DNA from: an uncultured Lachnospiraceae bacterium
GTDB lineage: Bacteria; Bacillota_A; Clostridia; Lachnospirales; Lachnospiraceae
Assembly: GCA_902780985.1 (NCBI GenBank)
Contig: CACZHN010000143.1
Coordinates: 1 to 6,360, forward strand
Direction: 5' to 3'
DNA: 6,360 nt
Shown piece by piece: positions 1 to 6,211 of the stretch (its first letter is position 1; each line of letters starts with the position of its first letter). The notes below the pieces were generated by a model. The model had not been told where the DNA came from. It made no database searches and saw only the letters and a program-made list of their open reading frames with translations. A program made the position numbers and the translations under genes.

Positions 1-270
1 TGCGAATTCAGCTCCCTGACGCTGTACGAGCTTGTATGCGGAGCCGTAGCCGCCGATGATAGTGCCGTCCTGAAGTTCAACAGTTTCCAGCTCAACGATG
101 CGGCCACCGAGAACCGGCATTTCGTTGTTCACACCTGCGGTAAGAGCAGCAGCTGCATTGAATGCGAGAGCGTTTGCCATAATTTCAAGGTGCGTGTTGT
201 GGGACATAACCCAGAACAGGCCGCCATTCGCAGCATCATGCAGCTTTGCAGCGCGTGCAGCGAGAATCAG
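1..270 (-). pseudogene. Phage major capsid protein (HK97-type), fragment lacking both ends
   Basis: Read on the minus strand, the codons opposite 270 down to 1 give a protein segment that runs LILAARAAK, then GGLFWVMSHNTHLEIMANAL, FNAAAALTAGVNN, MPVLGGRIVELETV, and DGTIIGGYGSAYKLVQRQGA. The order FWxMN-like strand, Ala-rich helix, 'MPVxGG' followed by 'IIGGYG..YxLxxRxGA' is the pattern I recall for the C-terminal half of HK97-fold major capsid proteins in clostridial prophages, where the shell subunit assembles the icosahedral head. In those proteins this stretch is followed by a further C-terminal part (a motif like SEHVRFIEDQTVFKGTARYDG), which would lie beyond the left edge. The N-terminal half is absent: the capsid-like reading stops making sense near 255-285, where the plus-strand gene begins. 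The minus frame stays open to an ATG at 424-426, but that extension does not look like capsid. The family identity comes from memory of the pattern, not from a search. Confidence 0.72.
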
Positions 271-2334
271 CTGACGGCTCCTACGGAGGAGACGGAGCAG
301 GGCGGATATTACGGTAAGGATTCCCAGAGTGTCTTTATTGCTTCCGAAACAGATGCGGTTCTTGATCCGCTCGATGTAGCCGACTGCTTCTCGGGCAGGG
401 ATGAAATGTATAACACTTACGGTCATGCGGTGCTTTCATCGGATTACGACACCATAAGAATGTCGGGAATCGGAATGGCAAGGATCACCGATATCGTTCC
501 GAACATCCGTGAGGTCAGCGACAACAGCGCATCGGTACAGCTTACAGCCAAGTACGTAAACAGAGTGGGCCAGAAGGCAAGATTCTTTACGGTAAATGAA
601 TTCTATACCCTGGAGTACAGCGGAAGCCTGGATACCTACACTCTGGTGGATTACGAAAGAACGGTGGAGGAAGCCTTTACCAAGGACGATGTGGTAAGCG
701 GTACGGGAAGACTGAGACTGGGATTCGTTGTGGACGAGGAGCCGGAGTATGCGGCTTCAAGCGATTCGAAGAGAGTGGTTTTCGTAATGGATAACTGCCT
801 CTGGTATTACAGCAGCAAGGATAATTATTATGCCAAGCTTTACGGCCAGAGCGATGCATCGGCTCTCAGCGATACGGATTACGGCATTAAGATCATTTCC
901 ATTACGGATACACAGATCGATTTCATCGTGTACGGAAGAATTCCGCTGGGTTCGCATATGGCTCACAACGGAATCGTGCTGTACAGTTACATGATGGAAG
1001 GCAATTCCATCAAGGAGATAGATTTTATCGAGACGGAACTTTCCTATGATGCCCTTAAGTATCAGGCGGGAAGATACTGCTACTACGACAAGGCGGAGCA
1101 CAGCTTCTATACGCTGTTCTCGGATAAGCTTCTCAAGATAGATGTACTTACAAATGAAACGGAAGAACTGATATCGGAGCTTCCTTTCTACGACATGTAT
1201 GTATCGAAGGATAAGAACGTGCTTGCTTATCCGAACACGAAGAACCTGGGAGATGTGGACAGCATCACGGTCCTGTCTCTGAGGGACGGCATAAAGAGAA
1301 CGGAAGAGGTTCCGGGAGAGAAGCTCAGCATCCTGGGATTCATGGGTAACGACCTTGTGTACGGAGCGGCCAAGCCGGAGGACGTATTCATGGGCGCGGA
1401 CAACGTTCCGAGATTTATCTTCGACAAGCTGAGGATAGTGGATAAGGAAGGCAACGTAAAGAAGGACTACGATAAGGAAAGCATTTACATCACGGGCCTT
1501 AACTTCGACGGCGACAATCTGTATCTGAACAGAATTATAAAGCAGGGAACTTCAGGGGAGACTTCCACGGTGGGCGACGATTATATAACCAGTAATCCGG
1601 TGGCTCCGTCGGGAGATATACATACGGCCATTCATACGGATGACTCGGGACTTTCGGGCCTGTATCTGGATTTCCCGGACAATGTTTACGTAGGCAGAAA
1701 TCCGGATGAGATCATCACCAGACTGGCGCGAGGCGATAAGCCTAAGAGGACGAAGATATCCGGTGAGATAAACGGCGACGTATATTATGTATTTACGGGA
1801 TCGGGTCTTAAGGATATGACTCTCAGCGCGGGCAAGGCCATCGAGTCCGTTACGGAAAGCGGGGGCTTTGTTGTTGATTCGGAAGGAAATGTAATCTACC
1901 GCGAGAAGGAATCGAAGGCATTCCTTACTGTGGCCGGTACATTTGACTACAGCCCGGCAGGAGAGGGTGCAAGCCTTCAGGATACATTTTACAGATGTGA
2001 ATATATGGAACTTCTTCAGGCAGGCCTGGCAGTCGATTATAACGAGGTTCAGGGAAGAGAAGACTGGAATGATCTGGCGGACGAGGTGTCCGGCGGAACC
2101 GTCAGAGGACTTAATCTTTCGGGAGCAAGTCTGGATGTAGCCATAGGCTTCCTCAGCGACGGAGCGGCCTTCATCACAAAGCTTGAAGACAGATACGTTG
2201 TGGTCATAAGCTACAACGCGGATTTCATAAGATATTACGATCCGATCCAGGATGAGGAAGTGAGAGTCGGAAGACGAAGCTTCACGGAATCCATGAGGAA
2301 GTCGGGAAACGAAATTTATACCTGGATGAAATAA
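190..2334 (+). CDS. Large secreted or lipid-anchored protein of unknown function, 5' end lost, with C39-like C-terminal domain
   Basis: I do not recognise the family as a whole. The open frame continues to the left edge without a stop. The first available start (GTG at 190) has no ribosome binding site and lies antisense to capsid-like sequence, so the native start and signal peptide are probably missing. Native sequence seems to begin near 256-285. A Cys at residue 23 (of the 190 start) in SACSENQ resembles a lipobox but may belong to the phage side. The following TAPTEETEQGG linker is typical of the stretch after a lipoprotein signal. The middle (about residues 70-590) is rich in aromatic beta-strand-like segments such as KRVVFVMDNCLWYYS and DNLYLNRI, suggesting propeller-like repeats. 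Residues about 600-714 (RCEYMELLQAGLAVDYNEV, LDVAIGFLSDGAAFITK, YVVVISYN, RYYDP) resemble a C39-type papain-like fold, with Cys603 and Asp684, but valine or serine stand where the catalytic His is expected. It is probably a non-catalytic envelope protein. It is followed directly by a terminator. Confidence 0.7.
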   Translation: MRVVGHNPEQAAIRSIMQLCSACSENQLTAPTEETEQGGYYGKDSQSVFIASETDAVLDPLDVADCFSGRDEMYNTYGHAVLSSDYDTIRMSGIGMARITDIVPNIREVSDNSASVQLTAKYVNRVGQKARFFTVNEFYTLEYSGSLDTYTLVDYERTVEEAFTKDDVVSGTGRLRLGFVVDEEPEYAASSDSKRVVFVMDNCLWYYSSKDNYYAKLYGQSDASALSDTDYGIKIISITDTQIDFIVYGRIPLGSHMAHNGIVLYSYMMEGNSIKEIDFIETELSYDALKYQAGRYCYYDKAEHSFYTLFSDKLLKIDVLTNETEELISELPFYDMYVSKDKNVLAYPNTKNLGDVDSITVLSLRDGIKRTEEVPGEKLSILGFMGNDLVYGAAKPEDVFMGADNVPRFIFDKLRIVDKEGNVKKDYDKESIYITGLNFDGDNLYLNRIIKQGTSGETSTVGDDYITSNPVAPSGDIHTAIHTDDSGLSGLYLDFPDNVYVGRNPDEIITRLARGDKPKRTKISGEINGDVYYVFTGSGLKDMTLSAGKAIESVTESGGFVVDSEGNVIYREKESKAFLTVAGTFDYSPAGEGASLQDTFYRCEYMELLQAGLAVDYNEVQGREDWNDLADEVSGGTVRGLNLSGASLDVAIGFLSDGAAFITKLEDRYVVVISYNADFIRYYDPIQDEEVRVGRRSFTESMRKSGNEIYTWMK
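255..285. other. Abrupt junction between phage capsid fragment and chromosomal gene
   Basis: To the left, the minus strand encodes capsid-like sequence up to about the LILAARAAK segment (codons opposite 270-244). To the right, the plus strand encodes a Thr/Glu/Pro-rich linker (QLTAPTEETEQGG, from about 268) that leads into a long, well-formed protein. The two readings overlap by a few codons and there is no intergenic space, promoter, ribosome binding site or terminator between them. The exact breakpoint cannot be placed better than about 30 bases. It may be a deletion or recombination scar involving a prophage, or an assembly misjoin. Confidence 0.6.
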
Positions 2335-2338
2335 AAAA

Positions 2339-2371
2339 AGAAGAGCCGCAGGGTTGCGGCTCTTCTCTTTT
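2339..2371 (+). terminator. Intrinsic terminator of the secreted-protein gene
   Basis: A perfect 12-bp stem (AGAAGAGCCGCA at 2339-2350 pairing with 2355-2366) closes a GGGT loop. An A-run precedes it and CTTTT follows. It starts five bases after the TAA stop at 2332-2334, as expected for a rho-independent terminator. The flanking A and T runs could also let it work weakly in the opposite direction. Confidence 0.9.
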
Positions 2372-2512
2372 ATGAAAAAATGTGGGGGAAGGTATAGAAT
2401 CCTTCATTTGGAACATCTTCATAATACTAAGAAATTATGTCTTAATTAGGTTGAAAATGTGAACAAATAGTGAATGTTTTTATTTTTTTACATTTTTATG
2501 CACTGTTTTTTC
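2372..2512. other. AT-rich intergenic stretch with no recognised gene or riboswitch
   Basis: This spacer between the terminator and the lysA promoter is AT-rich, with stops in the frames I read. A weak 6-bp inverted repeat (CATAAT at 2420-2425 with ATTATG at 2434-2439) is the only structure I noticed. I looked for a lysine riboswitch because of the gene downstream. The stretch lies upstream of the proposed transcription start and does not show the GC-rich junction helices of an L-box. Confidence 0.5.
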
Positions 2513-2541
2513 TTGACTAAAGGGGGTCTACTGAATAAACT
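2513..2541 (+). promoter_or_regulatory. Sigma-A-type promoter of lysA
   Basis: TTGACT (2513-2518) matches the -35 consensus at five of six positions. After a 17-base spacer comes TAAACT (2536-2541), matching the -10 consensus at four of six. Transcription would start near 2548, giving a short leader of about 30 bases. That is too short for a riboswitch or attenuator. Confidence 0.65.
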
Positions 2542-2578
2542 GTTTATTTGTACACGTTTGGTATACGGAGGAAAGATT

Positions 2579-3850
2579 ATGAAAGTACCATTTATTACAA
2601 AAGAGGAAGTCGAAGAAATCGCAAAGACTTATCCTACACCGTTTCATATTTATGATGAGAAGGGTATAAGAGAGAATGCCAGAAAGCTTTATCAGGCATT
2701 TTCCTGGAATAAAGGATTCAAGGAATACTTCGCTGTAAAGGCAAATCCGAATCCGACAATACTTAAGATACTTCACGAGGAAGGCTGCGGAACAGACTGT
2801 TCATCACTGGCTGAGCTTATCATGTCGGAGAAGAGCGGAATCGTGGGAACAGAGGTTATGTTCTCTTCAAACGATACACCTGCAGAGGAGTTCAAGAAGG
2901 CCGCAGAGATCGGTGCAACCATCAACCTTGATGATTTCACACATATCGATTTTCTTAATTCCATCGTAGGAATTCCTAAGAGAATCAGCTGCCGTTTCAA
3001 TCCGGGCGGACTTTTTACACTGGGTGCCAGTGGTGAGAACGTTCAGGTTATGGATAACCCGGGCGATGCAAAGTACGGAATGACAGAAGAGCAGATCACA
3101 GAAGCTTATAAGAGACTTGCGGAGATGGGAGCCGAAGAGTTCGGTATCCATTCATTTCTCGCCAGCAATACAGTAACAAATGAGTATTATCCTGCACTTG
3201 CGGGCATCCTCTTCAAACTTGCCGTTAAGATCAAGGAGAAGACAGGAGTTAAGCTTTCATTCATCAACCTTTCGGGTGGTGTCGGAATCGCTTACAAGCC
3301 TGACCAGACTGGAAATGACATCCTTGCCATCGGCGAAGGTGTAAGAAAGCAGTATGAGGAAATTCTTGTTCCTGCGGGAATGGGAGATGTTAAGATCTTC
3401 ACAGAGCTGGGAAGATTCATGCTTGCACCTTACGGACACCTTGTAACAAAGGCTATCCATGAGAAGCACATCTACAAGGAGTACATCGGTGTAGATGCCT
3501 GCGCAGCTAACCTTATGAGACCTGCGATGTACGGTTCATACCATCACATTACAGTACTCGGCAAGGAAAACGAGCCATGCGATCATGTATATGACGTAAC
3601 AGGTTCACTTTGTGAGAACAACGATAAGTTTGCTATAGACCGCGAGCTTCCGCGTATCGATAAGGGCGATTACATCGTAATCCATGATACAGGAGCACAC
3701 GGCTTCGCAATGGGATACAACTACAACGGCCGTCTCTGGTCAGCAGAGCTGCTGAAGAGAGAAGACGGAAGCATCGTTGAGATAAGAAGAGCACAGACTA
3801 TTGACGATTACTTCGCAACCCTGGAAGGATTCTGGGACGTAACCGTATAA
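2579..3850 (+). CDS. lysA: Diaminopimelate decarboxylase-like PLP enzyme (fold type III)
   Basis: The enzyme decarboxylates meso-diaminopimelate to L-lysine, the last step of lysine synthesis, in the cytoplasm with pyridoxal phosphate. It is 423 residues with the ATG at 2579, which is preceded by GGAGG (2567-2571) at seven bases. A longer in-frame reading from 2474 runs through the promoter and is rejected. The alanine-racemase-like barrel comes first: YFAVKANPNP holds the PLP lysine Lys54, then His191 in HSFLASN, the phosphate-binding SGGVG (232-236), and ELGR (276-279) where the family usually has EPGR. The C-terminal barrel carries GSLCENNDKF with Cys345 and Glu346 (the active-site Cys donated to the partner subunit) and Tyr380/Tyr382 in GYNYNGR. 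It is monocistronic, with its own promoter, and convergent with pepD. The HSFLASN and ELGR variants place it outside the classical LysA type, so a related amino-acid or carboxynorspermidine-like substrate is possible but less likely. Confidence 0.88.
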   Translation: MKVPFITKEEVEEIAKTYPTPFHIYDEKGIRENARKLYQAFSWNKGFKEYFAVKANPNPTILKILHEEGCGTDCSSLAELIMSEKSGIVGTEVMFSSNDTPAEEFKKAAEIGATINLDDFTHIDFLNSIVGIPKRISCRFNPGGLFTLGASGENVQVMDNPGDAKYGMTEEQITEAYKRLAEMGAEEFGIHSFLASNTVTNEYYPALAGILFKLAVKIKEKTGVKLSFINLSGGVGIAYKPDQTGNDILAIGEGVRKQYEEILVPAGMGDVKIFTELGRFMLAPYGHLVTKAIHEKHIYKEYIGVDACAANLMRPAMYGSYHHITVLGKENEPCDHVYDVTGSLCENNDKFAIDRELPRIDKGDYIVIHDTGAHGFAMGYNYNGRLWSAELLKREDGSIVEIRRAQTIDDYFATLEGFWDVTV

Positions 3851-3858
3851 ATGAAAAG

Positions 3859-3955
3859 TGGCACTCGGGGACGGGGGTCAAGTATTCAAAATGAATACTT
3901 GACCCCCGTCCCCGTTGTTTCAAAATGACTATTCAGACCCCGTCCCCGAGTGCCA
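3859..3955. repeat. Nested palindromic GC-rich repeat (REP-like element)
   Basis: Two sets of inverted arms are nested. The outer left arm (3859-3879, starting TGGCACTCGGGGACGGG) pairs with the outer right arm GACCCCGTCCCCGAGTGCCA (3936-3955), with one extra G on the left. Inside, part of the left arm also pairs perfectly over 23 bp with 3892-3914. The same left sequence can therefore pair with either of two right arms. The 3885-3914 and 3919-3948 segments are imperfect direct copies of each other (about 24 of 30 bases). The arrangement resembles the dispersed GGGGACGGGG/CCCCGTCCCC palindromes I recall from clostridial genomes, some mobilised by RAYT-type Y1 transposases. No such transposase is in this window. 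Confidence 0.8.
3866..3914. terminator. Perfect 23-bp hairpin between convergent genes, possible terminator
   Basis: The arm at 3866-3888 is perfectly complementary to 3892-3914 across a three-base AAA loop. It lies 15 bases after the lysA stop (3848-3850) and just beyond the pepD stop on the other strand (3929-3931). It lacks a real T-run on either side, so it is not a textbook intrinsic terminator. Its strength and its convergent position still suggest it could stop or process transcripts from both sides. Confidence 0.5.
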
Positions 3956-5389
3956 TTCCAATACCTTCAGCAGGTATTCCCAGGTTCTCTGAACGCTGGC
4001 GATATCAAGAGCTTCTTTCGGTGTATGTATATCGTGAATGTCCGGGCCGAAGGATACGGCATCCAGACCTTCAAGTGCGTCTGCGAAGAGTCCGCATTCC
4101 ACGCCGGCGTGGATGGCTTCCACGACCATTGGTTTGTTGAACATTTCTTCGTAAAGAGAAGTCATAACATCGCGGAGCTGTGAATCCTTGCGGTACTCCC
4201 ATGCGGGATATTCGCCGTCGATGGAGAGGTCTCCGCCGAAGTCACGAACGATTCCGGCAAGTCTGTCCAGAAGTTCGTCCTTCTCTGCATTTACGCTGCT
4301 TCGTACACAGAAGGAAAGTGTGATCTCGCTTTCCGCTGTGGTCATGATTCCCAGGTTAAGGGAAGTCTGAACCAGCCCTTCTATATCTTCGCTCATGGCG
4401 ATAACTCCGTCCGGAACCTTGTTGAAAGCTTCGATGAAAGCTTTGTTGCAGGCCGCATCCAGCGGAAGCATCTCTGCAGCGTCTGCCTTTTCAACTACGA
4501 TATCCATATCCGGATCGGTGTCTGCGTATTTCTGTTTAAGTTCCGTGAAAACAAGGTTCACGGCATTTTTAATCTCGGCTTCTTTATCTGAAACGATAAG
4601 GGCTTCGGATCTTACCGGGATTGCATTGTCCTTAAGACCGCCCTGAAGGGAAATGATACGCATGCCGTCATCTGCGGCGAGAGCGGATTTCAGGATTCCT
4701 GCAAGAACGATGTCCGCATTTGCTCTTCCCTTATGGATCTCAACTCCCGAGTGACCGCCCACAAGACCGGACACACCGATCTTATATACATCGCCCGCAG
4801 CAGTTTCTCTTGAAACAGGGAAATGCATCGCAGCGGTTGCGCCTCCGGCACAGCTTACGAGAAGATGGCCTTCGTCCTCGGAATCTATATTCAGGAAACG
4901 TCTTCCTTTAAGAAGCGACATATCGAGAGCGGCGGCTCCCAGCATGCCTATCTCTTCATCAACGGTAATGACTACCTCAAGAGGCGGATGGCTTATGGTA
5001 TCGGAATCCAGAATAGCGAGAGCGTAAGCTACCGCAATTCCGTCATCGCCGCCGAGAGTGGTTCCGTCGGCTGTTATCATACCGTCCACGATCATCAGTC
5101 TGAGACCGTCGGTGGTGAAATCGATGTCGCAGTCAAGCTCCTTTTCGCACACCATATCCATATGACCCTGAATGATGACAGTCGGTTCGGACTCGCGTCC
5201 TGCCGAACCCGGCTTTCTGATGATTATGTTATTTGCTTCGTCCTGGATGCAGAAGAGACCGCGGTCCTTTGCAAATCCGGCCAGATAATCACTTATTTTC
5301 TTTGTATCTCTTGAACCGTGAGGTATGGAACATATCTCTTCGAAATATCCGAATACCGATGCGGGTTCAAGTCCTGAAAGTACACTCAT
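3929..5389 (-). CDS. pepD: Aminoacyl-histidine dipeptidase (M20 family, PepD type)
   Basis: This is a cytosolic di-zinc dipeptidase that hydrolyses Xaa-His and a broad range of other dipeptides, completing peptide turnover. It is 486 residues, the usual PepD length. Expected M20 residues are in order: QGHMD (His76, Asp78), GGDDG (Asp115, the bridging zinc ligand), DEEIG (Glu145 general base, Glu146 ligand), NIDSEDEG (Asp169), GGHSG (211-215) at the start of the lid domain, and IHDIHTPKE with His455 as the last ligand. HAGVECG (427-433) is also characteristic. The ATG at 5387-5389 has AGGAGG (5395-5400) five bases upstream. It lies nine bases after the DUF218 gene on the same strand and is probably cotranscribed and translationally coupled with it. 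The final residues (about W479 to S485 in EWHSGTGSE) are encoded by the palindromic repeat, so the natural C-terminus seems to have been replaced or extended. All catalytic residues are intact, so it should be active. Confidence 0.95.
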   Translation of the reverse strand: MSVLSGLEPASVFGYFEEICSIPHGSRDTKKISDYLAGFAKDRGLFCIQDEANNIIIRKPGSAGRESEPTVIIQGHMDMVCEKELDCDIDFTTDGLRLMIVDGMITADGTTLGGDDGIAVAYALAILDSDTISHPPLEVVITVDEEIGMLGAAALDMSLLKGRRFLNIDSEDEGHLLVSCAGGATAAMHFPVSRETAAGDVYKIGVSGLVGGHSGVEIHKGRANADIVLAGILKSALAADDGMRIISLQGGLKDNAIPVRSEALIVSDKEAEIKNAVNLVFTELKQKYADTDPDMDIVVEKADAAEMLPLDAACNKAFIEAFNKVPDGVIAMSEDIEGLVQTSLNLGIMTTAESEITLSFCVRSSVNAEKDELLDRLAGIVRDFGGDLSIDGEYPAWEYRKDSQLRDVMTSLYEEMFNKPMVVEAIHAGVECGLFADALEGLDAVSFGPDIHDIHTPKEALDIASVQRTWEYLLKVLEWHSGTGSE

Positions 5390-5394
5390 ACCGT

Positions 5395-5401
5395 CCTCCT
5401 A
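5395..5401 (-). promoter_or_regulatory. Ribosome binding site of pepD overlapping the upstream stop codon
   Basis: On the minus strand the sequence reads TAGGAGG: the TAG stop of the DUF218 gene (5401-5399) shares bases with the AGGAGG Shine-Dalgarno (5400-5395), five bases ahead of the pepD ATG. Ribosomes ending on the first gene would sit on the start signal of the second, which supports translational coupling. Confidence 0.8.
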
Positions 5402-6031
5402 AAGATCAAAAAGTTTAATAAACAGTCGATATATGTTGTAACCCAGATAAAGTACGGTTTCCCTTGCAAGGAAAGGAATTATGCTCTGCTTGCTGATATA
5501 CATGGATGTAGGCGTAGGCGAGCTGTATGCCGTGATGCCCGCGTCCTTCGCCATCAGCATGGAGCGCTTCATATGAACAGGATCGCTGACAATTATAGCG
5601 GTTTCGTAACCCTCCCTGTCCATGATCTTCTTGGCATTGATCACATTTTCCTGAGTGATGCGGGAATCCTCTTCGAGGATAATGTCTTCTTCCGGAACAC
5701 CCTGCTCCATGACATACTGTCCCGCAACGTAAGCATCGCTCTGGTAACTTCCTTCACCGAGACCGCCGGTGAGAAGGATCTTATCTACATATCCGTTCTG
5801 ATACAGCCAGATTCCGTGATTCAGTCTTTCACGGAAGACCGGGGACACACCGTTGGATGAGAGGCTAGCTCCCAGCACGATTGCCACATCAGCCTGTTGT
5901 TTAAAATCTTTCTTACCATACCTCCAAATTGAAAACCCGGTTGCTGCCAATATACCGACCAATATAATAATAAGCAGTAGGAAAACCTTCAGGGCCTTCC
6001 TGCGCTTCTTAGGTTTCTTTTCTTTATTCAT
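5399..6031 (-). CDS. Membrane-anchored DUF218 protein (YdcF/SanA-like)
   Basis: It has 210 residues. A very basic N-terminus (KEKKPKKRRK) is followed by one hydrophobic segment (about residues 15-34, VFLLLIIILVGILAATGFSI), making a signal anchor with the DUF218 domain outside the membrane. The domain shows the family pattern: DVAIVLGASL (about 48-57), the VFRERLNHGIWLY helix, ILLTGGLGEG, then the EEDSRITQENVINA motif with Ser/Arg/Thr/Glu-Asn, and IIVSDPVHMKRSMLMAK. Members such as SanA and YdcF are linked to envelope barrier function and may bind nucleotide-like or lipid-linked ligands; the exact reaction is unknown. The ATG at 6029-6031 has GAGGGAG (6041-6047) nine bases upstream. It is the first gene of a likely two-gene unit with pepD, driven by the promoter at 6057-6085. 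The pairing with a cytosolic dipeptidase is not functionally obvious. Confidence 0.88.
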   Translation of the reverse strand: MNKEKKPKKRRKALKVFLLLIIILVGILAATGFSIWRYGKKDFKQQADVAIVLGASLSSNGVSPVFRERLNHGIWLYQNGYVDKILLTGGLGEGSYQSDAYVAGQYVMEQGVPEEDIILEEDSRITQENVINAKKIMDREGYETAIIVSDPVHMKRSMLMAKDAGITAYSSPTPTSMYISKQSIIPFLARETVLYLGYNIYRLFIKLFDL

Positions 6032-6056
6032 TTAATTATTCTCCCTCAACTGTTTG

Positions 6057-6085
6057 ATTTTAACATTTAATAGAAATAGTGTCAA
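6057..6085 (-). promoter_or_regulatory. Sigma-A promoter of the DUF218-pepD operon
   Basis: On the minus strand, a perfect -35 TTGACA (opposite 6080-6085) is followed by a 17-base spacer and TAAAAT (opposite 6057-6062), five of six to the -10 consensus. Transcription would start near 6050, just upstream of the ribosome binding site at 6041-6047, giving a leader of about 20 bases. Confidence 0.82.
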
Positions 6086-6139
6086 AATCCAATAATGCCT
6101 AAAAGTATGCGTATAAAATGTGCAAAATGCGCTCGTTTT

Positions 6140-6148
6140 TGTTAAAAT
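6140..6148 (+). promoter_or_regulatory. Extended -10 promoter of the patatin-like gene
   Basis: TGTTAAAAT at 6140-6148 carries the TGN extension plus a five-of-six -10 element. No good -35 is seen at 17-18 bases upstream (TGTGCA at 6119-6124 is weak), which fits an extended -10 promoter. It is divergent from the operon promoter about 55 bases away. The leader would run about 57 bases to the start codon. Confidence 0.55.
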
Positions 6149-6211
6149 AGATATCGAGGGTCGCGAGGAGACGACTCGGACAGCACAGGTGTTTTGTATA
6201 CGGAGGTTATT

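Noticed and set aside
271..426. Extension of the minus-strand capsid reading to an ATG at 424-426
   Set aside because: The frame is open, but the extra residues do not look like capsid and lie antisense to well-formed sequence of the secreted protein. Calling it a gene start would be unsupported.
2474..2578. Upstream start for lysA at 2474, adding 35 residues
   Set aside because: It would cross the promoter (2513-2541) and has no ribosome binding site. The added residues do not resemble the family, and the ATG at 2579 has GGAGG at proper spacing.
2372..2578. Lysine riboswitch (L-box) upstream of lysA
   Set aside because: The region is AT-rich without the conserved helices, and the proposed transcription start leaves only about 30 bases of leader.
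3866..3914. CRISPR repeat or att site
   Set aside because: There is no regularly spaced repeat array, no cas gene and no integrase. The structure is a palindrome with a three-base loop.
4823..5314. 163-codon plus-strand open frame
   Set aside because: It lies wholly antisense to the conserved M20 domain of pepD, whose catalytic motifs are intact. It has no family features and no credible start signal.
6150..6190. Hairpin in the patatin gene leader (CGAG near 6155 with CTCG near 6175)
   Set aside because: The pairing is only a few base pairs with bulges, too weak to claim as a regulatory structure.
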